Source: Gemmatimonadaceae bacterium (GTDB lineage Bacteria > Gemmatimonadota > Gemmatimonadetes > Gemmatimonadales > Gemmatimonadaceae). Taken from it: 64,000 nt of DNA. Shown here in pieces: positions 35,595 to 44,891 of the stretch (the first letter of the stretch is position 1; every line of letters begins with the position of its first letter). The DNA lies in the NCBI GenBank assembly GCA_947457545.1, contig CANGXD010000003.1:47978-111977 (forward strand). Reading direction: 5' to 3'. The notes beneath the pieces are model-generated. The model was given only the letters and a program-made list of their open reading frames with translations, was not told the origin of the DNA and did not search any database. Both the position numbers and the translations under genes were made by a program.

Positions 35595-37170
35595 CTTCGT
35601 CCGCGCTGACCTGCGTGCCGTCGGGGAGGAAGACGAACACCGGCTTGTCTATGACCTCTTCGAGCAGGCGACGCTTGCGGCTGGCGCCCCAGCATTCGAG
35701 CCGGACATTCGTCGCCCCCTCCGCCTCGTGCGCGGTCACGCGGAGAGCATCGTGGCTCCACTTCACCGACATCTTGCCAACCGCGCTCACATGCCCGCGA
35801 TCCATGCCGTCGGCGAAGCGCAGAATGGCCGACAGCTTGATGATGCGCCGCTGCGCACTCTTGTCGAGGTCGCCGAACCCGGGATGCTTCAGCTTGGGCG
35901 CCGCACCACGATGATAGCGGGCAATGTGCGCGATGGTGATCTGCTCCGACGGCGTCATGCCGAGCAGATCGGCGTGCGAAATGAGGTGAAAGGAATGCTT
36001 GTGGTGCTTCTCGTAGTTGATGTGGTAGCCCACATCGTGCAGCAAAGCGGCGTCGGCCAGCGTCAGGCGATCAGCGGCCGTGAGATCGAGCTTGGAGGCG
36101 AGGGCGTCGAAGAGCTGGAGCGACAGCGCCATGACCTGACGGGCGTGCGGCTCTTCGTAATGGCACCGCTCGGCGAATTCGCGCACCGAACGCTCGCGTG
36201 ACACCCCGGGGTCTGCCACGGTCGGCTCGATCTTGGCGGCTTCCAGCAACAACCCTTCGCGAATGCCATATGCGGAGGTCAAGAGATCGCGGGGGTCGAA
36301 ACGCCCCAGTACCTCGGCCGCCACCGCGAGGCCGGCCACGATGATATCGGCGCGCGCCGGATTGAGCCCCGGGACCGCCTGTCGTTCGATCGACTCGATG
36401 CGCTGCAGCCATTCGAGCACATGCTCGAGCTCCGCTCGCGTGACCCGGGTACCATGCGGCGACCGCACCGACACGTGTTGTCGCGACAGCACGATGCCCG
36501 CGAGGTTGGTGAACGTGCCACCCGACCCAATGACCTGAGCGCCGCGCCAGTCCTTCACCGGCACCGCCTTCTTGAGTCCTTCGCGGACATGCTCGCGCAG
36601 GGCCCGAACACGGCGAGGGCGAACCACGGGCGTCAAGAACTTCTCGGTCAGCCGCACGGCGCCAAACGGGAGCGATGCGACACGCTCAATGAGCCCGTCC
36701 TTGGCCAGCACCAACTCGAGCGAGCCGCCCCCGATATCCATCACCACCGTGCGGCCAGCGCCCAACTCGAAATGCGCGAGGGCGCTCCGGTAGCAGAGCA
36801 GGGCTTCTTCTTCGCCACTGAGCACGCGCACCGTGTGTCCGGTCGCTGCGAGCACCTGCGCGGTAAACACCTCGGCGTTACTCGCATCGCGTACCGCGCT
36901 GGTGGCGACAATCTCAATGCGCGCCGCCGCCAACTGTCGGGCCAACGTGACCATTCGTTGCACCGCGGCGACGGCGGAGTCGATCGCCAACTGCGACAGT
37001 GCCCCGGTGGATTCGAGGCCATCCCCGAGCCGCGGCATGGCCTTCATTTCATCCACCACCCGAATCGTGCCGGCCTGAGAGACGTCGGCAACAATCTGCC
37101 GAACACTGTTGGAGCCGATATCGATGGCCGCGATGCGGACGTCGGCGAGTGGCGATGTCGGAAGCGTCAT
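35578..37170 (-). CDS. ppx: Exopolyphosphatase / guanosine pentaphosphate phosphatase (Ppx/GppA)
   Basis: A 530-residue protein with an actin-like ATPase fold: IAAIDIGSNSVRQIVADVS and VVMDIGGGSLELVLAKDG. The C-terminal HD-type domain carries LLHDVGYHINYEKHHKHSFHL and IAHIARYHRG. It removes terminal phosphate from polyphosphate and may act on pppGpp. ATG at 37170 is favoured since the actin fold starts about ten residues later; the extended frame to 37230 adds Pro/Gly-rich sequence lacking similarity. It converges on ppk1 and follows the PstS-like gene by about 70 bases on the same strand. Confidence 0.92.
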   Translation of the reverse strand: MTLPTSPLADVRIAAIDIGSNSVRQIVADVSQAGTIRVVDEMKAMPRLGDGLESTGALSQLAIDSAVAAVQRMVTLARQLAAARIEIVATSAVRDASNAEVFTAQVLAATGHTVRVLSGEEEALLCYRSALAHFELGAGRTVVMDIGGGSLELVLAKDGLIERVASLPFGAVRLTEKFLTPVVRPRRVRALREHVREGLKKAVPVKDWRGAQVIGSGGTFTNLAGIVLSRQHVSVRSPHGTRVTRAELEHVLEWLQRIESIERQAVPGLNPARADIIVAGLAVAAEVLGRFDPRDLLTSAYGIREGLLLEAAKIEPTVADPGVSRERSVREFAERCHYEEPHARQVMALSLQLFDALASKLDLTAADRLTLADAALLHDVGYHINYEKHHKHSFHLISHADLLGMTPSEQITIAHIARYHRGAAPKLKHPGFGDLDKSAQRRIIKLSAILRFADGMDRGHVSAVGKMSVKWSHDALRVTAHEAEGATNVRLECWGASRKRRLLEEVIDKPVFVFLPDGTQVSADEDGDGE

Positions 37171-37240
37171 GAACAGACCAGCAACCAGGGAGCCGGCGCC
37201 GTGGGGGCGTCCGGGCGCTGCACGGGGCATTCCCGCAGCG

Positions 37241-38395
37241 TCAGCGAACCGTACCGGACATGGGACGTGGTGCGCAAGGTGCGCACCCTAACGCGTTGTC
37301 GGTACGGTCGAGCACGCGCGTCGCCACGCTCGAGGGGAGCGGGACATACCCCAATTCGGCTGTCAGGTCAGTGGCATCTTCCAGCGCCCAGTGCAAGAAG
37401 CGCGAGAGCTCACCACGGGACGACTCAGACAACGTGGAGGGACGGACCAGCCACCACGTAAACGACGCCAAGGGGTACGTTTGCGGCCCGGGCGCATCGA
37501 GGAGCGACACCCGGAAGCCACTGGCTTCTTCGTCGTCGAGCGGGGCCAGCAGCTCCAGCGCATTGACGGCTGCCGACGCGATCTCAAAAGGCATGGCCGC
37601 GACGAATCGACCGGCACGGTTCTGCAGATGCGCGGCGGGCAGCCGATTCTGTCGGGCGTAGACCACCTCCATGTACCCAATGGCGCCCTCGGTGGCCTTA
37701 AGTTCGGAGGCCACGGCTTCGCTGCCATCACGGAGGCGCTGCCCCGCCGCCTGGCGGTTCGCCACCGGCGTGTCGCGCCACGTGGCACTGGCCGTTTCGA
37801 GATAGCGCTGGAAGATGTACGAGGTCCCCGTGCCGTCGGAACGACGGATGACGGTGATGGGCAAGTCCGGGAGCGTCTCCTTCGGATTGAGGGACACCAG
37901 TGTCGGATCGTTCCACCGCGAGATTCGGCCAAGGAAGATGTTGGCAACGACATCGGCCGTCAGCTTCAAGGGTCTGTTCAACCCGGGCACATTGTAGGTC
38001 ACGGCGACCGCCACCACGGCCATGGGGACGTGCACGATGGCTGCCGTCGAGCGCTGCAACAGGCTGTCTCCAACAGGGACATCGGTCGCCCCAAAATCCG
38101 CTCGCCCCGCGACCACCGCCGCGAGCCCTTGGGCCGATCCCTCGGAACGATAGTTGATGCGGACGGGTGCCACTTCGCCGTACGTGTTGAACCACCGAGC
38201 GTACAGCGGATACGGCAACGTGGCGCCGACGCCAACGAGTTGCACCCGCTGCGAGTCTGGAAGCGCTGCCGTAGTGCTGTCGGGTTGAGTGCGGCGGGTC
38301 CCGTCACCAGCACCGCAGGCAACAGCGCTCGTGAGCACGGCGATGGCGGCCACGGTCCTGCAGGCGGTGGCCATTGCCCCGACGGCGATGGTCAT
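37241..38395 (-). CDS. PstS-like phosphate-binding lipoprotein (no cognate ABC permease nearby)
   Basis: A 384-residue predicted lipoprotein with lipobox cysteine C27 (TSAVACGAG). Phosphate-binding loops of the PstS family are recognisable: GVGATLPYPLYARWF, YRSEGSAQGLAAVVAGRADFG and IRRSDGTGTSYIFQRYL. In PstS these Ser/Thr-rich loops hold phosphate. No pstC, pstA or pstB gene is in the window, so either it feeds a distant ABC system or works with the nearby TonB-dependent receptor. The start overlaps the stop of the upstream lipoprotein gene by four bases (ATGA), a coupled pair. Confidence 0.88.
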   Translation of the reverse strand: MTIAVGAMATACRTVAAIAVLTSAVACGAGDGTRRTQPDSTTAALPDSQRVQLVGVGATLPYPLYARWFNTYGEVAPVRINYRSEGSAQGLAAVVAGRADFGATDVPVGDSLLQRSTAAIVHVPMAVVAVAVTYNVPGLNRPLKLTADVVANIFLGRISRWNDPTLVSLNPKETLPDLPITVIRRSDGTGTSYIFQRYLETASATWRDTPVANRQAAGQRLRDGSEAVASELKATEGAIGYMEVVYARQNRLPAAHLQNRAGRFVAAMPFEIASAAVNALELLAPLDDEEASGFRVSLLDAPGPQTYPLASFTWWLVRPSTLSESSRGELSRFLHWALEDATDLTAELGYVPLPSSVATRVLDRTDNALGCAPCAPRPMSGTVR

Positions 38396-39012
38396 AGTGA
38401 GTTCCCGTATCCCAGGAACTTGAACCGTCCACCGCGTTCAATGATCGTACCGAACCACCGAGATTCGACTGGGGTGCCGCGACCGATGCGCACGGTGACT
38501 GTGCAGGCGTTGTGCAACCGGTTCTCACCTTCGCTCACAATCGAGTCAGCACAGGACACGCGCGACAGCTCCAGCGACTCGCCGGCAGCACGGGCGAGGA
38601 CGCGGGGAAGCCCATCGTTGCTGGCCTGCAGGATCTGCCCCCACAACAGCTGTGGTGGCGCTTCGTACGGCGGCTTGCTGATGGCCGCGGTGGGGTAATA
38701 CAGGTAGGCAAACTCACCCCGGTCCAGCGCCAGCCGGTTGAGGGTCAGCGTGTCGCTGGCGCTCACGGCCTTCAGGAATTCGCGAACCAGTCCATCGCGG
38801 CTCGCTGCGCCATGTTGCAGGGTATCTGCGACGGGCACCCCCTCGCGGAAGCGCCGGAGCTGTTCATCGATGGGCAGGATGGAATCGACGGTGCCACCGG
38901 CGGCCACCACATCCGCCACATGGGCCGCCTGGGAGTCCGCGGCTGTTCGCGGGGCGGTATCGGAGCAGGCGCCACTAAGGACCAGCGGCACCATCACAAA
39001 AAGTCGTCGCAT
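38392..39012 (-). CDS. Hypothetical lipoprotein encoded with the PstS-like gene
   Basis: A 206-residue predicted lipoprotein (MRRLFVMVPLVLSGACSDT, lipobox S-G-A-C). I do not recognise the mature domain. It has an acidic helical first half (LRRFREGVP) and a beta-rich second half (ESRWFGTIIERGGRFKFLGYG). It is translationally coupled to the PstS-like gene, so a role in phosphate binding or envelope phosphate handling is plausible. The ATG at 39012 is chosen for the lipobox; a longer frame to 39075 crosses the palindromic terminator of the preceding gene. Confidence 0.7.
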   Translation of the reverse strand: MRRLFVMVPLVLSGACSDTAPRTAADSQAAHVADVVAAGGTVDSILPIDEQLRRFREGVPVADTLQHGAASRDGLVREFLKAVSASDTLTLNRLALDRGEFAYLYYPTAAISKPPYEAPPQLLWGQILQASNDGLPRVLARAAGESLELSRVSCADSIVSEGENRLHNACTVTVRIGRGTPVESRWFGTIIERGGRFKFLGYGNSL

Positions 39013-39034
39013 GAGAGAACAGAGGAGAAGTGAA

Positions 39035-39066
39035 ACGGCCAGTGTCGCGATCGCGACACTGGCCGT
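39035..39066. terminator. Perfect 32-base palindrome, probable terminator
   Basis: Sixteen-base arms (acggccagtgtcgcga and its exact reverse complement) meet without a loop. On the minus strand it follows the beta-helix-like lipoprotein gene and is succeeded by TTTCACTTCT, as in an intrinsic terminator. The symmetric centre (tcgcgatcgcga) would force at least a few unpaired bases in RNA. Confidence 0.65.
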
Positions 39067-39123
39067 CTTGTCCACCAGTTGCTGACGCGGATGACGAAAC
39101 GTATCCCGCGTCAGCCGGGATGG

Positions 39124-40857
39124 TCAGTTCCGCGCGTAGCTGGTCCAGCCTTCCCACCACTTGGTGCCACCAGGAGCAGCGGCGCCACGATAGGCGGTCG
39201 GCGTGATGAAGGTCCCAACGCGGGCCGCGATGCGCGGGTCGGCGGTGAAGGCCGAAAGGCCGCCCGTGGCAATCGGCGAACCCGTCGCCGGCGACCAGTC
39301 GAGGCTGGCAGCATTCGTCGGCGTCGTCGGAAGCGCCGTGAACAGGCTCGCGGCGGTCACGCCGGTGCCGACCACGATGTTCGAGTTCTTCGCCGCGAAG
39401 GCGGCGGCCGTACCAAAGTTCGGGGCGCCCGCATCAAAGCCGCCGTCGGTACCGCCGTTCTCAGCGAAGTACAGGTTGCGCACAATGAGCGAGTCGACCG
39501 CGAAACGATTGTTGGACGTCGAGTCACGCAGCGAAATGCCACCGCGAGACCAACGAGCGATGACGCCGTTGATGTAGTACCCGCCCGTACCGCGACGCAA
39601 CACGGCACCTACGCCGCCGCTGCCCGGGACCGTCGTGCCCGCGGGCACACCGATCATCGTGAAGTTGGCGAACACGTTCATGTTGTACAGCCCTTCGTCA
39701 CGTCCGGCGCTCTGGGCATTGGCACCGCTCGGCGCCACGCAGCCACCGCCGTTGCATCCGTCCACTTCGAACCCCTGCGGGTCGGTCGACACGGCACCCG
39801 CACCAGCACGCGGAGTGAGGAACGTGCTCTGCATGCCGATCATGAACTGGTTGAGGCCGCGATAACCTTCCGATCCGTCGAAGTGATCGTCGCCAGACTC
39901 GTAGGAAACCAGATACCTTCCGTTCACCGTGCCACCGAACCACTCGAAGTGGTCGTCAAGACCGGCCAGCGCCTGGACGTACTCAATCGTGGTCCCGCTG
40001 CCGACAGCGCCAAAGGTGAACGAGTTGAGTTCGGCGTCCGTCAGGGTGGCGTAGCCAGCAAACTCCACGCGCACATACCGCAACGTTCCACTGTTGTCGG
40101 TGTCCACGGTACCGCCCGTATACACGATGCCCGCAGGGTCGGCCCCGACGACGGAACCGTTGGAGCCTTCCACGATCACGTTGCCCGTACGGTTGGCGCG
40201 CGCGTTACCCACGATAACGATTCCGCCCCAGTCACCCGGCGACCGGCTTCCCGGCGCACGCTGAGACGTGAAGACGATCGGTGCTGCCGCCGTGCCGATG
40301 GCATTGAGACGCGCGCCGCGAAGCACGAACAGCGCTGAGCCGAGCGCCGTCGTGTCGCCCACGATGCGCGTACCGGCGTTGATGGTCAGCGTCGCGCCGC
40401 TGTTCACATACACAAACCCACGCAGCACCCAGTTGGTGTCGGCCGTAAGCGTGCGGTTGGCGGGAATCGAACCGGACAGGACCACCGTCGGGTTGGCCGC
40501 GACGGCATACGCCACGGTCACCGTCGCCGTCTGGCTCGAGGTGACCGTCGCCGGCGACCCCGTGATGGTGGCGTTGTAACGGACACTGTTGCTGGTCACC
40601 TGCGCCGCGGCGACACTGTAGCTGCCCGCAGGGACGCTGACGGTCGTGGTGCCAGTGGCGGTCTGGGAAAAGCTATTGGGGCCGGTGATGGTCAACGCCG
40701 CGTTGACGCCAGCCGGCAAGCCGGAGACGTTCACCGCCAGCGTGCCATTGACGGGTGTCGGCGGCGTTACGGGATCATCACTGCCACCGCACGCCGAAAG
40801 GGCCATCGTGGCGAACGACGCCAGTGCGAGTGCGCGAATGCGCGCGAACTTCGTCAT
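39124..40857 (-). CDS. Large beta-helix-like surface lipoprotein paired with the TonB-dependent receptor
   Basis: A 577-residue lipoprotein. MTKFARIRALALASFATMALSAC gives the signal and lipobox. About 36-130 is an Ig/PEGA-like beta domain (LAVNVSGLPAGVNAALTIT). The rest is Gly/Asn/Thr-rich repeating beta sequence with motifs such as LNAIGTAAAPIVFTSQR, GDWGGIVIVGNARANRTG and DGSEGYRGLNQFMIGMQS, suggestive of a right-handed beta-helix. It lies directly downstream of the receptor gene on the same strand. Similar receptor/lipoprotein pairs occur in Proteobacteria and Bacteroidota for nutrient capture at the surface. Here the ligand may be phosphate-related, an inference from neighbouring genes. 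The function is not established. Confidence 0.7.
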   Translation of the reverse strand: MTKFARIRALALASFATMALSACGGSDDPVTPPTPVNGTLAVNVSGLPAGVNAALTITGPNSFSQTATGTTTVSVPAGSYSVAAAQVTSNSVRYNATITGSPATVTSSQTATVTVAYAVAANPTVVLSGSIPANRTLTADTNWVLRGFVYVNSGATLTINAGTRIVGDTTALGSALFVLRGARLNAIGTAAAPIVFTSQRAPGSRSPGDWGGIVIVGNARANRTGNVIVEGSNGSVVGADPAGIVYTGGTVDTDNSGTLRYVRVEFAGYATLTDAELNSFTFGAVGSGTTIEYVQALAGLDDHFEWFGGTVNGRYLVSYESGDDHFDGSEGYRGLNQFMIGMQSTFLTPRAGAGAVSTDPQGFEVDGCNGGGCVAPSGANAQSAGRDEGLYNMNVFANFTMIGVPAGTTVPGSGGVGAVLRRGTGGYYINGVIARWSRGGISLRDSTSNNRFAVDSLIVRNLYFAENGGTDGGFDAGAPNFGTAAAFAAKNSNIVVGTGVTAASLFTALPTTPTNAASLDWSPATGSPIATGGLSAFTADPRIAARVGTFITPTAYRGAAAPGGTKWWEGWTSYARN

Positions 40858-40943
40858 CGGGAGCCTGAAGTCTGAGGTAAGGCGGGCACTGCGTCGTGCA
40901 GCCCCTTCCGATGAAAAAGCGCTCCCAATATGGCGAAACGGTT

Positions 40944-40981
40944 ATGGCCCGGTCACGGTTGTGTCACCGAGACCGGGCCAT
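40944..40981 (-). terminator. Hairpin between the receptor and lipoprotein genes
   Basis: Arms atggcccggtc and gaccgggccat pair perfectly over 11 bp, with four further inner pairs around a small mismatch. It sits about 45 bases after the receptor stop and about 85 bases before the lipoprotein start on the minus strand. Without a T-tract it may be a partial terminator or mRNA-processing stem setting receptor-to-lipoprotein ratio. Confidence 0.5.
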
Positions 40982-41024
40982 GTCACCAACGTCACGAAAT
41001 CGTGCCGTTGTGTAACTGCTCAGC

Positions 41025-43808
41025 TTACTGACGCCAGCTCAGCCCCATCGAGACCGTGCGACCGGCGTTCCACCCTTCACGCTCGAGGTTCCCCTGCATG
41101 AAGCGGTAGCGCGCATCGAGCAGGTTACGGGCGTCCAGGCGGGCCGACAGATTGCCGCGCACCGGGAAACGGAAGGACAAGTCGACCAGCTGGCGCGGCT
41201 TTTCCACGATGTTCGGCAGCGGTACAACGCCGGCGGCCGTGATGCGCTCGCCCACCACGTTGTACAGCAGGGTGGCGTTGGTGCTGCCACTCAGGTTGGA
41301 GTAGGTCACGCCCGCATTGATGACGTACGGCGCCTGACCGACGAGGCGACGCGATTGGTCGGTGACCGTGAGACCGCCGGTGGGATCCAGCTCCACCGAA
41401 GACTGCATGAGCGTCAGGTTGGAGAAACCGGTGAACGCCTGGCCCCAGCTTCCCAGGAAGCCCAGCTGCTTGCGGGCTTCGAGCTCGACACCAAGGTTCG
41501 TGGCGCTCAACGCGTTCTGGAAGCGCGCCTGATACGCGCCGGAGGTGGCCTGCTCGAGGCGCTCAATGGGTCGGTCGAAGCGCTTGGCAAACACGCCGAC
41601 GCTCAGTACTTCGCCCGGATTCGGGAACATCTCCCAACGAAGGTCGACGTTGTCGATCAATGAGCGCACCAAGCTCGCATTCCCCGTCACGCTGACACCA
41701 CCCAATACGTCACGGAAGGTCACCGGCGCCAGTTCACGATACTCGGGGCGCGCCAAGGTGCGGGTGATGCCGAACCGGAGATTCTGCGTTTCCGTCAGAC
41801 GAGTGTTGAGCAGAAGCGACGGCAACACGTCGGTGTTGTCGAGGTTCGACGTGGTGGTGAAGCCACCCTGCGTCGACGCCACGACTTCGATCCGCGCTTG
41901 CTCCGCCCGTGCACCGGCAATCATGCGAATCCGGTCGGTGATGCCGACATCCACCATGGCATACGCGGCGCCGGTGCGGTCGCTGGCGCTGTAGGATCCG
42001 GCCTGCCCGATCGGCTGCACATTGATGGCCGTGCACGTTTCACACGCCTGCGCATCGCCGAAAATCACATCGGGCGACTGCTGTACGATGTTCTGCCCCG
42101 CGCGCGAAATGAAGGCGAAGATGGGCGCGTCGGACGTGCGCTCCGTGGAGCGGTAGTAGGCCCCCACCTTCAACGTGTTCTGCTGGGAGACCGCGCCGAG
42201 ATTGAACGTGTGGTCGACCTGACCGGTGAGGTTGTCTTCCACGAGGTCGAAGTACAGGCGGCGCGCACCGTCGAGCGACGCGAGAATCTGGTACGGTCCT
42301 TCGGGCGTGCGGGCGTAGACCACGTCCGACCGATCCGGTTCGCGACGCATCGTGTTGCCGTACGACAACTGCCAGGCCGTCTTGTTGCGGTCGCTCAACT
42401 GATGCTCACCCTGACCGGTCACGGTGGCCACACCACGTTCGACATAGCGTAGCGTGGTACGAACGATGCTGTCGTTCAGGTTTTCGTCGAAGCCACGATC
42501 GGTGCGCGCTTCGTTGTCCGCGCTCCGCGTCATCGTGCTGTTGATCGCGAGACGCGAGCTCTTGCCCACCATGGTGGACAAGTTGGCAATACCGCCCCAC
42601 TGGGCGCTGCTGCGGCCGGTTTGGCCACGCAGTTCGGTGAGCGGAACGACCGTGTTGTTGGCGCCCTGGTTGCCAATGGCGTATCGCTCATCGGCGCGCA
42701 CTTCTTCGGAGTAGCCGTAGTTGCCGCTCAACACGTAACCGACACGCTTGCCGAGAATGTTGTTGCCGCCGGTGGACATGCCGAAGGACCCGTTGGCGCC
42801 ACCGTTGCGCACCGTTGGCGACCACACATTGCGCTGCTGGCGAGCCATCTGGTTGTACTGCGACTGCGACACCGAGCCCAGGAAGTTGGCATCGGCAATG
42901 GCACGCGGAAGCTGCCGATTGCTTGAGGCACTGCCGAAGAGCTCACCACCGGCCCGAGGCGCAAACGGCAGGGAGTTCCCCAACACGCGGTCGCCAAAGC
43001 CGAAGCTCGAGGAATAGTTCACCTGGCGACGGGCCGGGAACTCGCGGGTGCGGATGTTGACATTGGCGCCGGCAAAATCACCGGGCATGTCGGGCGTGAA
43101 CGTCTTGGCCGTGGTCACATCCTGCAGCAGGCTCGCCGGAAACAGATCGAGCGGGACAACTTTGCGCTCTGGCTCGGGGCTCGGGATACGGGCGCCATTC
43201 AACGACGCCGTCGTGTATCGCTCGGAGAGCCCGCGGACCTGCAGGTACTTGCCGTCTTGAACTGTTACGCCGCTCACACGCTGCGCCGCCTGGGCGGCGT
43301 CGCCGTCCGGGCTGCGCGCGATCTGCTCGGCGGTAATGGCGTTCACCACGTTCGTCGCATTGCGCTGCGCGTTCAGGGCGTCGTTGACCGAGCCTTTTTC
43401 CTTGTTCGCGGAAACGCTGATGGCCGCCAGCTGGAGCTCCGCGCTCTTCAGCGAGACATCCTGCTCGATGGAGCCGTTGGCGGCGAGCACGATGCCCGTG
43501 ATGGACTTGGGCCCGTAACCGATGCGTCGCACGGCGAGGGTGACCGTTCCGGCGGGAACCCGCAGGATGGTATAGCGGCCATCGACACCGGATTGGGTAC
43601 CGAGAGCGGTACCGACAATCTGAATCTGGGCGGCCGCGATGGGCTGTCCGGAGGCGCCGTCCAGAATGCGACCGGTGATCTTGCCGGTGGCGAGCGGCGC
43701 GGCTTGAGCCGACAGGGACTGGGTGAAGACAGCGGGGACGACGGCTACCGTGATCGCCAGCATCGCACGACGCGCGACTCGGAACAGCTCGTTGACGGAA
43801 ATCCGCAT
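41025..43808 (-). CDS. TonB-dependent outer-membrane receptor with N-terminal carboxypeptidase-regulatory-like domain
   Basis: A 927-residue outer-membrane transporter. The signal peptide ends near FTQSLSAQA. A carboxypeptidase regulatory-like domain follows at about 42-125 (GRILDGASGQPIAAAQIQIV). The plug, at about 135-260, has VVNAITAEQIARSPDGDAAQ and the conserved LQVRGLSERYTTASLNG. A 22-strand barrel fills the rest, with ITRTLARPEYRELAPVTFRD near the end. It resembles Oar-type receptors. Energised by TonB-ExbBD (not in this window), it would import a ligand too large or scarce for porins. It stands beside the beta-helix lipoprotein, PstS-like protein, Ppx and Ppk1, so a phosphorus-related ligand is suspected but not shown. 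Confidence 0.92.
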   Translation of the reverse strand: MRISVNELFRVARRAMLAITVAVVPAVFTQSLSAQAAPLATGKITGRILDGASGQPIAAAQIQIVGTALGTQSGVDGRYTILRVPAGTVTLAVRRIGYGPKSITGIVLAANGSIEQDVSLKSAELQLAAISVSANKEKGSVNDALNAQRNATNVVNAITAEQIARSPDGDAAQAAQRVSGVTVQDGKYLQVRGLSERYTTASLNGARIPSPEPERKVVPLDLFPASLLQDVTTAKTFTPDMPGDFAGANVNIRTREFPARRQVNYSSSFGFGDRVLGNSLPFAPRAGGELFGSASSNRQLPRAIADANFLGSVSQSQYNQMARQQRNVWSPTVRNGGANGSFGMSTGGNNILGKRVGYVLSGNYGYSEEVRADERYAIGNQGANNTVVPLTELRGQTGRSSAQWGGIANLSTMVGKSSRLAINSTMTRSADNEARTDRGFDENLNDSIVRTTLRYVERGVATVTGQGEHQLSDRNKTAWQLSYGNTMRREPDRSDVVYARTPEGPYQILASLDGARRLYFDLVEDNLTGQVDHTFNLGAVSQQNTLKVGAYYRSTERTSDAPIFAFISRAGQNIVQQSPDVIFGDAQACETCTAINVQPIGQAGSYSASDRTGAAYAMVDVGITDRIRMIAGARAEQARIEVVASTQGGFTTTSNLDNTDVLPSLLLNTRLTETQNLRFGITRTLARPEYRELAPVTFRDVLGGVSVTGNASLVRSLIDNVDLRWEMFPNPGEVLSVGVFAKRFDRPIERLEQATSGAYQARFQNALSATNLGVELEARKQLGFLGSWGQAFTGFSNLTLMQSSVELDPTGGLTVTDQSRRLVGQAPYVINAGVTYSNLSGSTNATLLYNVVGERITAAGVVPLPNIVEKPRQLVDLSFRFPVRGNLSARLDARNLLDARYRFMQGNLEREGWNAGRTVSMGLSWRQ

Positions 43809-44029
43809 GGAGTTTTCGGAGATTGAGAGGACACAGCATACGGGAAACAGAGAGCGCCTCCCGGATGCTGTGGAGTCTCCGTGACTCAGGTTGCGAATCC
43901 CCTACGGTTTTGCAACGAACCTGTCACGACCGGTACTGACACCGTGCCGGTCGATCACCCTTTTTCGCGAAGAAATGCCCATTCCGCTATCTGGTGCGAT
44001 TCGTGGCAATGTTGTATTCTCGCGCCAGC

Positions 44030-44875
44030 ATGGTGCCACCAGACCCTACTCTCCAGCGGCGACGCGTTGCGTCCCCCCCTCCGACCGATCCGCAAACGCG
44101 CGCGGAAGCGCTGTCCGTGGCCGCCAAGGCCCTTCGGGCGGCGGAGCATGTGTGCGTCCTGACCGGTTCCGGAGTCTCTGCCGAAAGCGGCATTCCGACC
44201 TTCCGTGAAGCCCAAACGGGCCTCTGGGCCCAGTTCTCCCCGCAGGAACTGGCCACCCCGGAAGCCTTTGCGGCCAACCCCAAGCGCGTCTGGCAATGGT
44301 ATGCGGCTCGCCGCGCCATGGTCCGCGCGGCGGCCCCCAACCCGGCCCACGCGGCGCTGGTGACGCTGGCCAGCCGCGTGGCGCACTGCACGCTCATTAC
44401 CCAGAACGTCGACGACCTGCACGAGCGGGCCGGCAGTCGTGACGTCGTGCGCCTGCATGGCTCCCTCATGCATGTGCGCTGCAGCGCCGGCTGTCCCGGG
44501 GCGATCCAGCCCACCGACGAGCAGCATGGCGACGTACCGCCCTGTCCCTCCTGCGGGGCGCTGCTGCGTCCCGATGTGGTGTGGTTCGGCGAGCCGCTCC
44601 CCATGACGCCCTTCGAGGCCGCGCGAAATGCGGCCGTGGCGTGCGACGTCTTCCTCTCCGTGGGCACCAGCAATGTGGTGGAGCCGGCCGCGTCGTTGCC
44701 GTGGACTTCGGCGACTCACGGGGCCACCGTCATCGTGGTCAACCCGACCATGGACGGTCAGCGGACCGGGCCCAGTATCCTTCCCATTGAAGGACCTGCT
44801 GGCGTCATGCTGCCGCGGCTCATTGCCGAAGCCTTTGCCGGCCGCCGGCCGCGCCGTCAGTCCGAGTCGAACTGA
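44030..44875 (+). CDS. NAD-dependent protein deacylase, Sir2 family (SIRT5/CobB-like)
   Basis: A 281-residue sirtuin that removes acyl groups from lysines using NAD+. TGSGVSAESGIPTFRE is the NAD loop, TLITQNVDDLHERAG the ribose contact, and H143 (VRLHGS) the catalytic base. The zinc cysteines C151, C155, C172 and C175 are all present, followed by LRPDVVWFGE. Y91 and R94 form the YxxR pair that in SIRT5 and CobB binds negatively charged acyl groups, so desuccinylase/demalonylase activity is likely. ATG at 44030 is chosen; GTG at 43994 or ATG at 44009 would lengthen the N-terminus. It is convergent with the histidine kinase gene. Confidence 0.9.
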   Translation: MVPPDPTLQRRRVASPPPTDPQTRAEALSVAAKALRAAEHVCVLTGSGVSAESGIPTFREAQTGLWAQFSPQELATPEAFAANPKRVWQWYAARRAMVRAAAPNPAHAALVTLASRVAHCTLITQNVDDLHERAGSRDVVRLHGSLMHVRCSAGCPGAIQPTDEQHGDVPPCPSCGALLRPDVVWFGEPLPMTPFEAARNAAVACDVFLSVGTSNVVEPAASLPWTSATHGATVIVVNPTMDGQRTGPSILPIEGPAGVMLPRLIAEAFAGRRPRRQSESN

Positions 44876-44891
44876 CGGACCACTTTCAGCG

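Noticed and set aside
40951..41000. PhoB box made of repeated GTCAC words
   Set aside because: The repeats are 9 and about 20 bases apart rather than 11, and several belong to the hairpin stem; the same applies to the words at 43911-43932.
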